A DNA stretch of 64,000 nucleotides from Limanda limanda (taxonomy: Eukaryota > Chordata > Actinopteri > Pleuronectiformes > Pleuronectidae): assembly GCF_963576545.1 (NCBI RefSeq), contig NW_026870603.1, positions 496,001 to 560,000 of the forward strand. The letters are read 5' to 3'. The notes under the pieces are model-generated. The model saw only the letters and a program-made list of their open reading frames with translations, ran no database searches and was not told where the DNA came from. Shown one piece after another: positions 10,268-23,648 of this stretch. Both the position numbers and the translations under genes were made by a program. The number at the start of each line of letters is the position of its first letter. The stretch's first letter is position 1.

Positions 10268-12356
10268 GAGATATTCTTGAATAACTTTTTTTGTGAAGGT
10301 CGGAGAGACTTGGAAAGTGGTTGCATCTGGACTAATGTGGGTCCTGCGGATCGATTGGTACCATCCCCGAGCTTGTACGACCTTCGGAAGAGGTCGACCG
10401 ACGAAATTCCCCCAAATCTGAGGAGATATTCTTGAATAACTTTTTTTGTGAAGGTCGGAGAGACTTGCAAGTAGGCTTTACCCCCACTAAATGGGGTTGC
10501 GCGCATCGATCAGTACCATCCTTGAGCTTCTCCGACTTTCGGAAGGGTTAGGGTTAGGGTTAGGGATGAAAGCACATAGGAGAAAGAGATATTCTTGAAT
10601 AACTTTTTTTGTGAAGGTCGGAGAGACTTGCAAGTAGGCTTTACCCCCACTAAATGGGGTTGCGCGCATCGATCAGTACCATCCTTGAGCTTCTCCGACT
10701 TTCGGAAGGGTTAGGGTTAGGGTTAGGGATGAAAGCACATAGGAGAAAGAGATATTCTTGAATAACTTTTTTTGTGAAGGTCGGAGAGACTTGCAAGTAG
10801 GCTCTACCCCCACTAAATGGGGTAGCGCGCATCGATCGGTACCATCCTTGAGCTTCTCCGACTTTCGGAAGGGTTAGGGTTAGGGTTAGGGATGAAAGCA
10901 CATAGGAGAAAGAGATATTCTTGAATAACTTTTTTTGTGAAGGTCGGAGAGACTTGCAAGTAGGCTCTACCCCCACTAAATGGGGTAACGCGCATCGATC
11001 GGTACCATCCTTGAGCTTCTCCGACTTTCGGAAGGGTTAGGGTTAGGGTTAGGGATGAAAGCACATAGGAGAAAGAGATATTCTTGAATAACTTTTTTTG
11101 TGAAGGTCGGAGAGACTTGCAAGTAGGCTCTACCCCCACTAAATGGGGTAGCGCGCATCGATCGGTACCATCCTTGAGCTTCTCCGACTTTCGGAAGGGT
11201 TAGGGTTAGGGTTAGGGATGAAAGCACATAGGAGAAAGAGATATTCTTGAATAACTTTTTTTGTGAAGGTCGGAGAGACTTGCAAGTAGGCTCTACCCCC
11301 ACTAAATGGGGTAGCGCGCATCGATCGGTACCATCTTTGAGCTTCTCCGACTTTCGGAAGGGTTAGGGTTAGGGTTAGGGATGAAAGCACATAGGAGAAA
11401 GAGATATTCTTGAATAACTTTTTTTGTGAAGGTCGGAGAGACTTGGAAAGTGGTTGCATCTGGACTAATTTGGGTCCTGCGGATCGATTGGTACCATCCC
11501 CGAGCTTGTACGACCTTCGGAAGAGGTCGACCGACGAAATTCCCCCAAATCTGAGGAGATATTCTTGAATAACTTTTTTTGTGAAGGTCGGAGAGACTTG
11601 CAAGTAGGCTCTACCCCCACTAAATGGGGTAGCGCGCATCGATCGGTACCATCCTTGAGCTTCTCCGACTTTTGGAAGGGTTAGGGTTAGGGTTAGGGAT
11701 GAAAGCACATAGGAGAAAGAGATATTCTTGAATAACTTTTTTTGTGAAGGTCGGAGAGACTTGCAAGTAGGCTCTACCCCCACTAAATGGGGTAGCGCGC
11801 ATCGATCGGTACCATCCTTGAGCTTCTCCGACTTTCGGAAGGGTTAGGGTTAGGGTTAGGGATGAAAGCACATAGGAGAAAGAGATATTCTTGAATAACT
11901 TTTTTTGTGAAGGTCGGAGAGACTTGGAAAGTGGTTGCATCTGGCCTAATTTGGGTCCTGCGGATCGATTGGTACCATCCCCGAGCTTGTACGACCTTCG
12001 GAAGAGGTCGACCGACGAAATTCCCCCAAATCTGAGGAGATATTCTTGAATAACTTTTTTTGTGAAGGTCGGAGAGACTTGCAAGTAGGCTCTACCCCCA
12101 CTAAATGGGGTTGCGCGCATCGATCAGTACCATCCTTGAGCTTCTCCGACTTTCGGAAGGGTTAGGGTTAGGGTTAGGGATGAAAGCACATAGGAGAAAG
12201 AGATATTCTTGAATAACTTTTTTTGTGAAGGTCGGAGAGACTTGCAAGTAGGCTCTACCCCCACTAAATGGGTTAGCGCGCATCGATCGGTACCATCCTT
12301 GAGCTTCTCCGACTTTCGGAAGGGTTAGGGTTAGGGATGAAAGCACATAGGAGAAA
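10268..12356 (+). repeat. Short super-repeat unit (2,089 bp)
   Basis: AATGTGGG-type B at 10,268, six A, cassette at 11,401, then two A (163 and 157 bp). The order of variants after the B matches the next unit from 12,357: two GGCTTTACC/GGGGTTG monomers, a plain A, then GGGGTAACG (near 10,986 and 13,075). It looks like a tandem copy of the start of that unit; the next copy has one additional A before its cassette. Confidence 0.8.
11401..12036 (+). repeat. Cassette B-A-A-B' copy 2
   Basis: B (11,401), A with TTTTGG (11,556), A (11,719) and B' with GGCCTA (11,882-12,036). It is preceded by CATCTTTGAGC near 11,333 and followed by a GGGGTTG/GATCAG A monomer. Confidence 0.88.
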
Positions 12357-13652
12357 GAGATATTCTTGAATAACTTTTTTTGTGAAGGTCGGAGAGACTT
12401 GGAAAGTGGTTGCATCTGGACTAATGTGGGTCCTGCGGATCGATTGGTACCATCCCCGAGCTTGTACGACCTTCGGAAGAGGTCGACCGACGAAATTCCC
12501 CCAAATCTGAGGAGATATTCTTGAATAACTTTTTTTGTGAAGGTCAGAGAGACTTGCAAGTAGGCTTTACCCCCACTAAATGGGGTTGCGCGCATCGATC
12601 AGTACCATCCTTGAGCTTCTCCGACTTTCGGAAGGGTTAGGGTTAGGGTTAGGGATGAAAGCACATAGGAGAAAGAGATATTCTTGAATAACTTTTTTTG
12701 TGAAGGTCGGAGAGACTTGCAAGTAGGCTTTACCCCCACTAAATGGGGTTGCGCGCATCGATCAGTACCATCCTTGAGCTTCTCCGACTTTCGGAAGGGT
12801 TAGGGTTAGGGTTAGGGATGAAAGCACATAGGAGAAAGAGATATTCTTGAATAACTTTTTTTGTGAAGGTCGGAGAGACTTGCAAGTAGGCTCTACCCCC
12901 ACTAAATGGGGTAGCGCGCATCGATCGGTACCATCCTTGAGCTTCTCCGACTTTCGGAAGGGTTAGGGTTAGGGTTAGGGATGAAAGCACATAGGAGAAA
13001 GAGATATTCTTGAATAACTTTTTTTGTGAAGGTCGGAGAGACTTGCAAGTAGGCTCTACCCCCACTAAATGGGGTAACGCGCATCGATCGGTACCATCCT
13101 TGAGCTTCTCCGACTTTCGGAAGGGTTAGGGTTAGGGTTAGGGATGAAAGCACATAGGAGAAAGAGATATTCTTGAATAACTTTTTTTGTGAAGGTCGGA
13201 AAGACTTGCAAGTAGGCTCTACCCCCACTAAATGGGGTAGCGCGCATCGATCGGTACCATCCTTGAGCTTCTCCGACTTTCGGAAGGGTTAGGGTTAGGG
13301 TTAGGGATGAAAGCACATAGGAGAAAGAGATATTCTTGAATAACTTTTTTTGTGAAGGTCGGAGAGACTTGCAAGTAGGCTCTACCCCCACTAAATGGGG
13401 TAGCGCGCATCGATCGGTACCATCCTTGAGCTTCTCCGACTTTCGGAAGGGTTAGGGTTAGGGTTAGGGATGAAAGCACATAGGAGAAAGAGATATTCTT
13501 GAATAACTTTTTTTGTGAAGGTCGGAGAGACTTGCAAGTAGGCTCTACCCCCACTAAATGGGGTAGCGCGCATCGATCGGTACCATCTTTGAGCTTCTCC
13601 GACTTTCGGAAGGGTTAGGGTTAGGGTTAGGGATGAAAGCACATAGGAGAAA

Positions 13653-14288
13653 GAGATATTCTTGAATAACTTTTTTTGTGAAGGTCGGAGAGACTTGGAA
13701 AGTGGTTGCATCTGGACTAATTTGGGTCCTGCGGATCGATTGGTACCATCCCCGAGCTTGTACGACCTTCGGAAGAGGTCGACCGACGAAATTCCCCCAA
13801 ATCTGAGGAGATATTCTTGAATAACTTTTTTTGTGAAGGTCGGAGAGACTTGCAAGTAGGCTCTACCCCCACTAAATGGGGTAGCGCGCATCGATCGGTA
13901 CCATCCTTGAGCTTCTCCGACTTTTGGAAGGGTTAGGGTTAGGGTTAGGGATGAAAGCACATAGGAGAAAGAGATATTCTTGAATAACTTTTTTTGTGAA
14001 GGTCGGAGAGACTTGCAAGTAGGCTCTACCCCCACTAAATGGGGTAGCGCGCATCGATCGGTACCATCCTTGAGCTTCTCCGACTTTCGGAAGGGTTAGG
14101 GTTAGGGTTAGGGATGAAAGCACATAGGAGAAAGAGATATTCTTGAATAACTTTTTTTGTGAAGGTCGGAGAGACTTGGAAAGTGGTTGCATCTGGCCTA
14201 ATTTGGGTCCTGCGAATCGATTGGTACCATCCCCGAGCTTGTACGACCTTCGGAAGAGGTCGACCGACGAAATTCCCCCAAATCTGAG
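13653..14288 (+). repeat. Cassette B-A-A-B' copy 3
   Basis: B (13,653), A with TTTTGG (13,808), A (13,971) and B' (14,134-14,288). B' carries a private TGCGAATCG. The cassette is 2,252 bp from copy 2. Confidence 0.87.
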
Positions 14289-15592
14289 GAGATATTCTTG
14301 AATAACTTTTTTTGTGAAGGTCGGAGAGACTTGCAAGTAGGCTCTACCCCCACTAAATGGGGTTGCGCGCATCGATCAGTACCATCCTTGAGCTTCTCCG
14401 ACTTTCGGAAGGGTTAGGGTTAGGGTTAGGGATGAAAGCACATAGGAGAAAGAGATATTCTTGAATAACTTTTTTTGTGAAGGTCGGAGAGACTTGCAAG
14501 TAGGCTCTACCCCCACTAAATGGGGTAGCGCGCATCGATCGGTACCATCCTTGAGCTTCTCCGACTTTCGGAAGGGTTAGGGTTAGGGTTAGGGATGAAA
14601 GCACATAGGAGAAAGAGATATTCTTGAATAACTTTTTTTGTGAAGGTCGGAGAGACTTGCAAGTAGGCTCTACCCCCACTAAATGGGGTAGCGCGCATCG
14701 ATCGGTACCATCCTTGAGCTTCTCCGACTTTCGGAAGGGTTAGGGTTAGGGTTAGGGATGAAAGCACATAGGAGAAAGAGATATTCTTGAATAACTTTTT
14801 TTGTGAAGGTCGGAGAGACTTGCAAGTAGGCTCTACCCCCACTAAATGGGGTAGCGCGCATCGATCGGTACCATCCTTGAGCTTCTCCGACTTTCGGAAG
14901 GGTTAGGGTTAGGGTTAGGGATGAAAGCACATAGGAGAAAGAGATATTCTTGAATAACTTTTTTTGTGAAGGTCGGAGAGACTTGCAAGTAGGCTCTACC
15001 CCCACTAAATGGGGTAGCGCGCATCGATCGGTACCATCCTTGAGCTTCTCCGACTTTCGGAAGGGTTAGGGTTAGGGTTAGGGATGAAAGCACATAGGAG
15101 AAAGAGATATTCTTGAATAACTTTTTTTGTGAAGGTCGGAGAGACTTGCAAGTAGGCTCTACCCCCACTAAATGGGGTAGCGCGCATCGATCGGTACCAT
15201 CCTTGAGCTTCTCCGACTTTCGGAAGGGTTAGGGTTAGGGTTAGGGATGAAAGCACATAGGAGAAAGAGATATTCTTGAATAACTTTTTTTGTGAAGGTC
15301 GGAGAGACTTGCAAGTAGGCTCTACCCCCACTAAATGGGGTAGCGCGCATCGATCGGTACCATCCTTGAGCTTCTCCGACTTTCGGAAGGGTTAGGGTTA
15401 GGGTTAGGGATGAAAGCACATAGGAGAAAGAGATATTCTTGAATAACTTTTTTTGTGAAGGTCGGAGAGACTTGCAAGTAGGCTTTACCCCCACTAAATG
15501 GGGTAGCGCGCATCGATCGGTACCATCCTTGAGCTTCTCCGACTTTCGGAAGGGTTAGGGTTAGGGTTAGGGATGAAAGCACATAGGAGAAA

Positions 15593-17532
15593 GAGATATT
15601 CTTGAATAACTTTTTTTGTGAAGGTCGGAGAGACTTGGAAAGTGGTTGCATCTGGACTAATTTGGGTCCTGCGGATCGATTGGTACCATCCCCGAGCTTG
15701 TACGACCTTCGGAAGAGGTCGACCGACGAAATTCCCCCAAATCTGAGGAGATATTCTTGAATAACTTTTTTTGTGAAGGTCGGAGAGACTTGCAAGTAGG
15801 CTCTACCCCCACTAAATGGGGTAGCGCGCATCGATCGGTACCATCCTTGAGCTTCTCCGACTTTTGGAAGGGTTAGGGTTAGGGTTAGGGATGAAAGCAC
15901 ATAGGAGAAAGAGATATTCTTGAATAACTTTTTTTGTGAAGGTCGGAGAGACTTGCAAGTAGGCTCTACCCCCACTAAATGGGGTAGCGCGCATCGATCG
16001 GTACCATCCTTGAGCTTCTTAGACTTTCGGAAGGGTTAGGGTTAGGGTTAGGGATGAAAGCACATAGGAGAAAGAGATATTCTTGAATAACTTTTTTTGT
16101 GAAGGTCGGAGAGACTTGGAAAGTGGTTGCATCTGGACTAATTTGGGTCCTGCGGATCGATTGGTACCATCCCCGAGCTTGTACGACCTTCGGAAGAGGT
16201 CGACCGACGAAATTCCCCCAAATCTGAGGAGATATTCTTGAATAACTTTTTTTGTGAAGGTCGGAGAGACTTGCAAGTAGGCTCTACCCCCACTAAATGG
16301 GGTTGCGCGCATCGATCAGTACCATCCTTGAGCTTCTCCGACTTTCGGAAGGGTTAGGGTTAGGGTTAGGGATGAAAGCACATAGGAGAAAGAGATATTC
16401 TTGAATAACTTTTTTTGTGAAGGTCGGAGAGACTTGCAAGTAGGCTCTACCCCCACTAAATGGGGTAGCGCGCATCGATCGGTACCATCCTTGAGCTTCT
16501 CCGACTTTCGGAAGGGTTAGGGTTAGGGTTAGGGATGAAAGCACATAGGAGAAAGAGATATTCTTGAATAACTTTTTTTGTGAAGGTCGGAGAGACTTGC
16601 AAGTAGGCTCTACCCCCACTAAATGGGGTAGCGCGCATCGATCGGTACCATCCTTGAGCTTCTCCGACTTTCGGAAGGGTTAGGGTTAGGGTTAGGGATG
16701 AAAGCACATAGGAGAAAGAGATATTATTGAATAACTTTTTTTGTGAAGGTCGGAGAGACTTGCAAGTAGGCTCTACCCCCACTAAATGGGGTAGCGCGCA
16801 TCGATCGGTACCATCCTTGAGCTTCTCCGACTTTCGGAAGGGTTAGGGTTAGGGTTAGGGATGAAAGCACATAGGAGAAAGAGATATTCTTGAATAACTT
16901 TTTTTGTGAAGGTCGGAGAGACTTGCAAGTAGGCTCTACCCCCACTAAATGGGGTAGCGCGCATCGATCGGTACCATCCTTGAGCTTCTCCGACTTTCGG
17001 AAGGGTTAGGGTTAGGGTTAGGGATGAAAGCACATAGGAGAAAGAGATATTCTTGAATAACTTTTTTTGTGAAGGTCGGAGAGACTTGCAAGTAGGCTCT
17101 ACCCCCACTAAATGGGGTAGCGCGCATCGATCGGTACCATCCTTGAGCTTCTCCGACTTTCGGAAGGGTTAGGGTTAGGGTTAGGGATGAAAGCACATAG
17201 GAGAAAGAGATATTCTTGAATAACTTTTTTTGTGAAGGTCGGAGAGACTTGCAAGTAGGCTCTACCCCCACTAAATGGGGTAGCGCGCATCGATCGGTAC
17301 CATCCTTGAGCTTCTCCGACTTTCGGAAGGGTTAGGGTTAGGGTTAGGGATGAAAGCACATAGGAGAAAGAGATATTCTTGAATAACTTTTTTTGTGAAG
17401 GTCGGAGAGACTTGCAAGTAGGCTTTACCCCCACTAAATGGGGTAGCGCGCATCGATCGGTACCATCCTTGAGCTTCTCCGACTTTCGGAAGGGTTAGGG
17501 TTAGGGTTAGGGATGAAAGCACATAGGAGAAA
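15593..17532 (+). repeat. 1,940 bp unit, B-A-A-B plus eight A, with TTAGAC marker
   Basis: B (15,593), A with TTTTGG, A with CTTCTTAGAC (16,017-16,026), B (16,074), then eight A. The B-A-A-B head recurs 1,940 bp later at 17,533/18,014, as does the GGCTTTACC variant upstream (near 15,484 and 17,424). The cassette at 13,653 is also 1,940 bp upstream but has B' in place of the TTAGAC marker. Confidence 0.82.
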
Positions 17533-18168
17533 GAGATATTCTTGAATAACTTTTTTTGTGAAGGTCGGAGAGACTTGGAAAGTGGTTGCATCTGGACTAA
17601 TTTGGGTCCTGCGGATCGATTGGTACCATCCCCGAGCTTGTACGACCTTCGGAAGAGGTCGACCGACGAAATTCCCCCAAATCTGAGGAGATATTCTTGA
17701 ATAACTTTTTTTGTGAAGGTCGGAGAGACTTGCAAGTAGGCTCTACCCCCACTAAATGGGGTAGCGCGCATCGATCGGTACCATCCTTGAGCTTCTCCGA
17801 CTTTTGGAAGGGTTAGGGTTAGGGTTAGGGATGAAAGCACATAGGAGAAAGAGATATTCTTGAATAACTTTTTTTGTGAAGGTCGGAGAGACTTGCAAGT
17901 AGGCTCTACCCCCACTAAATGGGGTAGCGCGCATCGATCGGTACCATCCTTGAGCTTCTTAGACTTTCGGAAGGGTTAGGGTTAGGGTTAGGGATGAAAG
18001 CACATAGGAGAAAGAGATATTCTTGAATAACTTTTTTTGTGAAGGTCGGAGAGACTTGGAAAGTGGTTGCATCTGGACTAATTTGGGTCCTGCGGATCGA
18101 TTGGTACCATCCCCGAGCTTGTACGACCTTCGGAAGAGGTCGACCGACGAAATTCCCCCAAATCTGAG
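17533..18168 (+). repeat. TTAGAC-marked B-A-A-B block, second copy
   Basis: B (17,533), A with TTTTGG, A with CTTCTTAGAC (near 17,957), B (18,014). Seven TTAGAC monomers exist in the window (near 16,018, 17,958, 22,623, 24,074, 34,202, 39,994 and 47,368), and each is immediately followed by a B. Confidence 0.85.
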
Positions 18169-20583
18169 GAGATATTCTTGAATAACTTTTTTTGTGAAGG
18201 TCGGAGAGACTTGCAAGTAGGCTCTACCCCCACTAAATGGGGTAGCGCGCATCGATCGGTACCATCCTTGAGCTTCTCCGACTTTTGGAAGGGTTAGGGT
18301 TAGGGTTAGGGATGAAAGCACATAGGAGAAAGAGATATTCTTGAATAACTTTTTTTGTGAAGGTCGGAGAGACTTGCAAGTAGGCTCTACCCCCACTAAA
18401 TGGGGTAGCGCGCATCGATCGGTACCATCCTTGAGCTTCTCCGACTTTCGGAAGGGTTAGGGTTAGGGTTAGGGATGAAAGCACATAGGAGAAAGAGATA
18501 TTCTTGAATAACTTTTTTTGTGAAGGTCGGAGAGACTTGGAAAGTGGTTGCATCTGGACTAATTTGGGTCCTGCAGATCGATTGGTACCATCCCCGAGCT
18601 TGTACGACCTTCGGAAGAGGTCGACCGACGAAATTCCCCCAAATCTGAGGAGATATTCTTGAATAACTTTTTTTGTGAAGGTCGGAGAGACTTGCAAGTA
18701 GGCTCTACCCCCACTAAATGGGGTTGTGCGCATCGATCAGTACCATCCTTGAGCTTCTCCGACTTTCGGAAGGGTTAGGGTTAGGGTTAGGGATGAAAGC
18801 ACATAGGAGAAAGAGATATTCTTGAATAACTTTTTTTGTGAAGGTCGGAGAGACTTGCAAGTAGGCTCTACCCCCACTAAATGGGGTAGCGCGCATCGAT
18901 CGGTACCATTTTTGAGCTTCTCCGACTTTCGGAAGGGTTAGGGTTAGGGATGAAAGCACATAGGAGAAAGAGATATTCTTGAATAACTTTTTTTGTGAAG
19001 GTCGGAGAGACTTGGAAAGTGGTTGCATCTGGCCTAATTTGGGTCCTGCGGATCGATTGGTACCATCCCCGAGCTTGTACGACCTTCGGAAGAGGTCGAC
19101 CGACGAAATTCCCCCAAATCTGAGGAGATATTCTTGAATAACTTTTTTTGTGAAGGTCGGAGAGACTTGCAAGTAGGCTCTACCCCCACTAAATGGGGTT
19201 GCGCGCATCGATCAGTACCATCCTTGAGCTTCTCCGACTTTCGGAAGGGTTAGGGTTAGGGTTAGGGATGAAAGCACATAGGAGAAAGAGATATTCTTGA
19301 ATAACTTTTTTTGTGAAGGTCGGAGAGACTTGCAAGTAGGCTCTACCCCCACTAAATGGGGTAGCGCGCATCGATCGGTACCATCCTTGAGCTTCTCCGA
19401 CTTTCGGAAGGGTTAGGGTTAGGGTTAGGGATGAAAGCACATAGGAGAAAGAGATATTCTTGAATAACTTTTTTTGTGAAGGTCGGAGAGACTTGCAAGT
19501 AGGCTCTACCCCCACTAAATGGGTTAGCGCGCATCGATCGGTACCATCCTTGAGCTTCTCCGACTTTCGGAAGGGTTAGGGTTAGGGTTAGGGATGAAAG
19601 CACATAGGAGAAAGAGATATTCTTGAATAACTTTTTTTGTGAAGGTCGGAGAGACTTGGAAAGTGGTTGCATCTGGACTAATGTGGGTCCTGCGGATCGA
19701 TTGGTACCATCCCCGAGCTTGTACGACCTTCGGAAGAGGTCGACCGACGAAATTCCCCCAAATCTGAGGAGATATTCTTGAATAACTTTTTTTGTGAAGG
19801 TCGGAGAGACTTGCAAGTAGGCTTTACCCCCACTAAATGGGGTTGCGCGCATCGATCAGTACCATCCTTGAGCTTCTCCGACTTTCGGAAGGGTTAGGGT
19901 TAGGGTTAGGGATGAAAGCACATAGGAGAAAGAGATATTCTTGAATAACTTTTTTTGTGAAGGTCGGAGAGACTTGCAAGTAGGCTTTACCCCCACTAAA
20001 TGGGGTTGCGCGCATCGATCAGTACCATCCTTGAGCTTCTCCGACTTTCGGAAGGGTTAGGGTTAGGGTTAGGGATGAAAGCACATAGGAGAAAGAGATA
20101 TTCTTGAATAACTTTTTTTGTGAAGGTCGGAGAGACTTGCAAGTAGGCTCTACCCCCACTAAATGGGGTAGCGCGCATCGATCGGTACCATCCTTGAGCT
20201 TCTCCGACTTTCGGAAGGGTTAGGGTTAGGGTTAGGGATGAAAGCACATAGGAGAAAGAGATATTCTTGAATAACTTTTTTTGTGAAGGTCGGAGAGACT
20301 TGCAAGTAGGCTATACCCCCACTAAATGGGGTAGCGCGCATCGATCGGTACCATCCTTGAGCTTCTCCGACTTTCGGAAGGGTTAGGGTTAGGGTTAGGG
20401 ATGAAAGCACATAGGAGAAAGAGATATTCTTGAATAACTTTTTTTGTGAAGGTCGGAGAGACTTGCAAGTAGGCTCTACCCCCACTAAATGGGGTAGCGC
20501 GCATCGATCGGTACCATCTTTGAGCTTCTCCGACTTTCGGAAGGGTTAGGGTTAGGGTTAGGGATGAAAGCACATAGGAGAAA

Positions 20584-21219
20584 GAGATATTCTTGAATAA
20601 CTTTTTTTGTGAAGGTCGGAGAGACTTGGAAAGTGGTTGCATCTGGACTAATTTGGGTCCTGCGGATCGATTGGTACCATCCCCGAGCTTGTACGACCTT
20701 CGGAAGAGGTCGACCGACGAAATTCCCCCAAATCTGAGGAGATATTCTTGAATAACTTTTTTTGTGAAGGTCGGAGAGACTTGCAAGTAGGCTCTACCCC
20801 CACTAAATGGGGTAGCGCGCATCGATCGGTACCATCCTTGAGCTTCTCCGACTTTTGGAAGGGTTAGGGTTAGGGTTAGGGATGAAAGCACATAGGAGAA
20901 AGAGATATTCTTGAATAACTTTTTTTGTGAAGGTCGGAGAGACTTGCAAGTAGGCTCTACCCCCACTAAATGGGGTAGCGCGCATCGATCGGTACCATCC
21001 TTGAGCTTCTCCGACTTTCGGAAGGGTTAGGGTTAGGGTTAGGGATGAAAGCACATAGGAGAAAGAGATATTCTTGAATAACTTTTTTTGTGAAGGTCGG
21101 AGAGACTTGGAAAGTGGTTGCATCTGGCCTAATTTGGGTCCTGCGGATCGATTGGTACCATCCCCGAGCTTGTACGACCTTCGGAAGAGGTCGACCGACG
21201 AAATTCCCCCAAATCTGAG
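20584..21219 (+). repeat. Cassette B-A-A-B' copy 4
   Basis: B (20,584), A with TTTTGG (20,739), A (20,902) and B' (21,065-21,219). CATCTTTGAGC precedes it near 20,517 and a GGGGTTG/GATCAG A follows. Confidence 0.88.
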
Positions 21220-22197
21220 GAGATATTCTTGAATAACTTTTTTTGTGAAGGTCGGAGAGACTTGCAAGTAGGCTCTACCCCCACTAAATGGGGTTGCGCG
21301 CATCGATCAGTACCATCCTTGAGCTTCTCCGACTTTCGGAAGGGTTAGGGTTAGGGTTAGGGATGAAAGCACATAGGAGAAAGAGATATTCTTGAATAAC
21401 TTTTTTTGTGAAGGTCGGAGAGACTTGCAAGTAGGCTCTACCCCCACTAAATGGGGTAGCGCGCATCGATCGGTACCATCCTTGAGCTTCTCCGACTTTC
21501 GGAAGGGTTAGGGTTAGGGTTAGGGATGAAAGCACATAGGAGAAAGAGATATTCTTGAATAACTTTTTTTGTGAAGGTCGGAGAGACTTGCAAGTAGGCT
21601 CTACCCCCACTAAATGGGGTAGCGCGCATCGATCGGTACCATCCTTGAGCTTCTCCGACTTTCGGAAGGGTTAGGGTTAGGGTTAGGGATGAAAGCACAT
21701 AGGAGAAAGAGATATTCTTGAATAACTTTTTTTGTGAAGGTCGGAGAGACTTGCAAGTAGGCTCTACCCCCACTAAATGGGGTAGCGCGCATCGATCGGT
21801 ACCATCCTTGAGCTTCTCCGACTTTCGGAAGGGTTAGGGTTAGGGTTAGGGATGAAAGCACATAGGAGAAAGAGATATTCTTGAATAACTTTTTTTGTGA
21901 AGGTCGGAGAGACTTGCAAGTAGGCTCTACCCCCACTAAATGGGGTAGCGCGCATCGATCGGTACCATCCTTGAGCTTCTCCGACTTTCGGAAGGGTTAG
22001 GGTTAGGGTTAGGGATGAAAGCACATAGGAGAAAGAGATATTCTTGAATAACTTTTTTTGTGAAGGTCGGAGAGACTTGCAAGTAGGCTCTACCCCCACT
22101 AAATGGGGTAGCGCGCATCGATCGGTACCATCCTTGAGCTTCTCCGACTTTCGGAAGGGTTAGGGTTAGGGTTAGGGATGAAAGCACATAGGAGAAA

Positions 22198-22833
22198 GAG
22201 ATATTCTTGAATAACTTTTTTTGTGAAGGTCGGAGAGACTTGGAAAGTGGTTGCATCTGGACTAATTTGGGTCCTGCGGATCGATTGGTACCATCCCCGA
22301 GCTTGTACGACCTTCGGAAGAGGTCGACCGACGAAATTCCCCCAAATCTGAGGAGATATTCTTGAATAACTTTTTTTGTGAAGGTCGGAGAGACTTGCAA
22401 GTAGGCTCTACCCCCACTAAATGGGGTAGCGCGCATCGATCGGTACCATCCTTGAGCTTCTCCGACTTTTGGAAGGGTTAGGGTTAGGGTTAGGGATGAA
22501 AGCACATAGGAGAAAGAGATATTCTTGAATAACTTTTTTTGTGAAGGTCGGAGAGACTTGCAAGTAGGCTCTACCCCCACTAAATGGGGTAGCGCGCATC
22601 GATCGGTACCATCCTTGAGCTTCTTAGACTTTCGGAAGGGTTAGGGTTAGGGTTAGGGATGAAAGCACATAGGAGAAAGAGATATTCTTGAATAACTTTT
22701 TTTGTGAAGGTCGGAGAGACTTGGAAAGTGGTTGCATCTGGACTAATTTGGGTCCTGCGGATCGATTGGTACCATCCCCGAGCTTGTACGACCTTCGGAA
22801 GAGGTCGACCGACGAAATTCCCCCAAATCTGAG
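22198..22833 (+). repeat. TTAGAC-marked B-A-A-B block, third copy
   Basis: B (22,198), A with TTTTGG, A with CTTCTTAGAC near 22,622, B (22,679). It is repeated 1,451 bp downstream. Confidence 0.85.
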
Positions 22834-23648
22834 GAGATATTCTTGAATAACTTTTTTTGTGAAGGTCGGAGAGACTTGCAAGTAGGCTCTACCCCCACTA
22901 AATGGGGTAGCGCGCATCGATCGGTACCATCCTTGAGCTTCTCCGACTTTTGGAAGGGTTAGGGTTAGGGTTAGGGATGAAAGCACATAGGAGAAAGAGA
23001 TATTCTTGAATAACTTTTTTTGTGAAGGTCGGAGAGACTTGCAAGTAGGCTCTACCCCCACTAAATGGGGTAGCGCGCATCGATCAGTACCATCCTTGAG
23101 CTTCTCCGACTTTCGGAAGGGTTAGGGTTAGGGTTAGGGATGAAAGCACATAGGAGAAAGAGATATTCTTGAATAACTTTTTTTGTGAAGGTCGGAGAGA
23201 CTTGCAAGTAGGCTCTACCCCCACTAAATGGGGTAGCGCGCATCGATCGGTACCATCCTTGAGCTTCTCCGACTTTCGGAAGGGTTAGGGTTAGGGTTAG
23301 GGATGAAAGCACATAGGAGAAAGAGATATTCTTGAATAACTTTTTTTGTGAAGGTCGGAGAGACTTGCAAGTAGGCTCTACCCCCACTAAATGGGGTAGC
23401 GCGCATCGATCGGTACCATCCTTGAGCTTCTCCGACTTTCGGAAGGGTTAGGGTTAGGGTTAGGGATGAAAGCACATAGGAGAAAGAGATATTCTTGAAT
23501 AACTTTTTTTGTGAAGGTCGGAGAGACTTGCAAGTAGGCTCTACCCCCACTAAATGGGGTAGCGCGCATCGATCGGTACCATCCTTGAGCTTCTCCGACT
23601 TTCGGAAGGGTTAGGGTTAGGGTTAGGGATGAAAGCACATAGGAGAAA

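Larger units (their letters stand above)
12357..19613 (+). repeat. Super-repeat unit (7,257 bp)
   Basis: The order is: AATGTGGG-type B (12,357), seven A, cassette (13,653), eight A, B-A-A-B with TTAGAC (15,593/16,074), eight A, a second such block (17,533/18,014), two A, CTGCAG-type B (18,495), A plus 157 bp A, B' (18,970), three A. The order is largely shared with the units at 19,614, 28,769 and 36,976. Unlike them it carries a B' at 18,970 outside a full cassette. A core change, GGTCAGAGAG, is seen near 12,545, and ATTATTGAA near 16,723. Confidence 0.82.
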
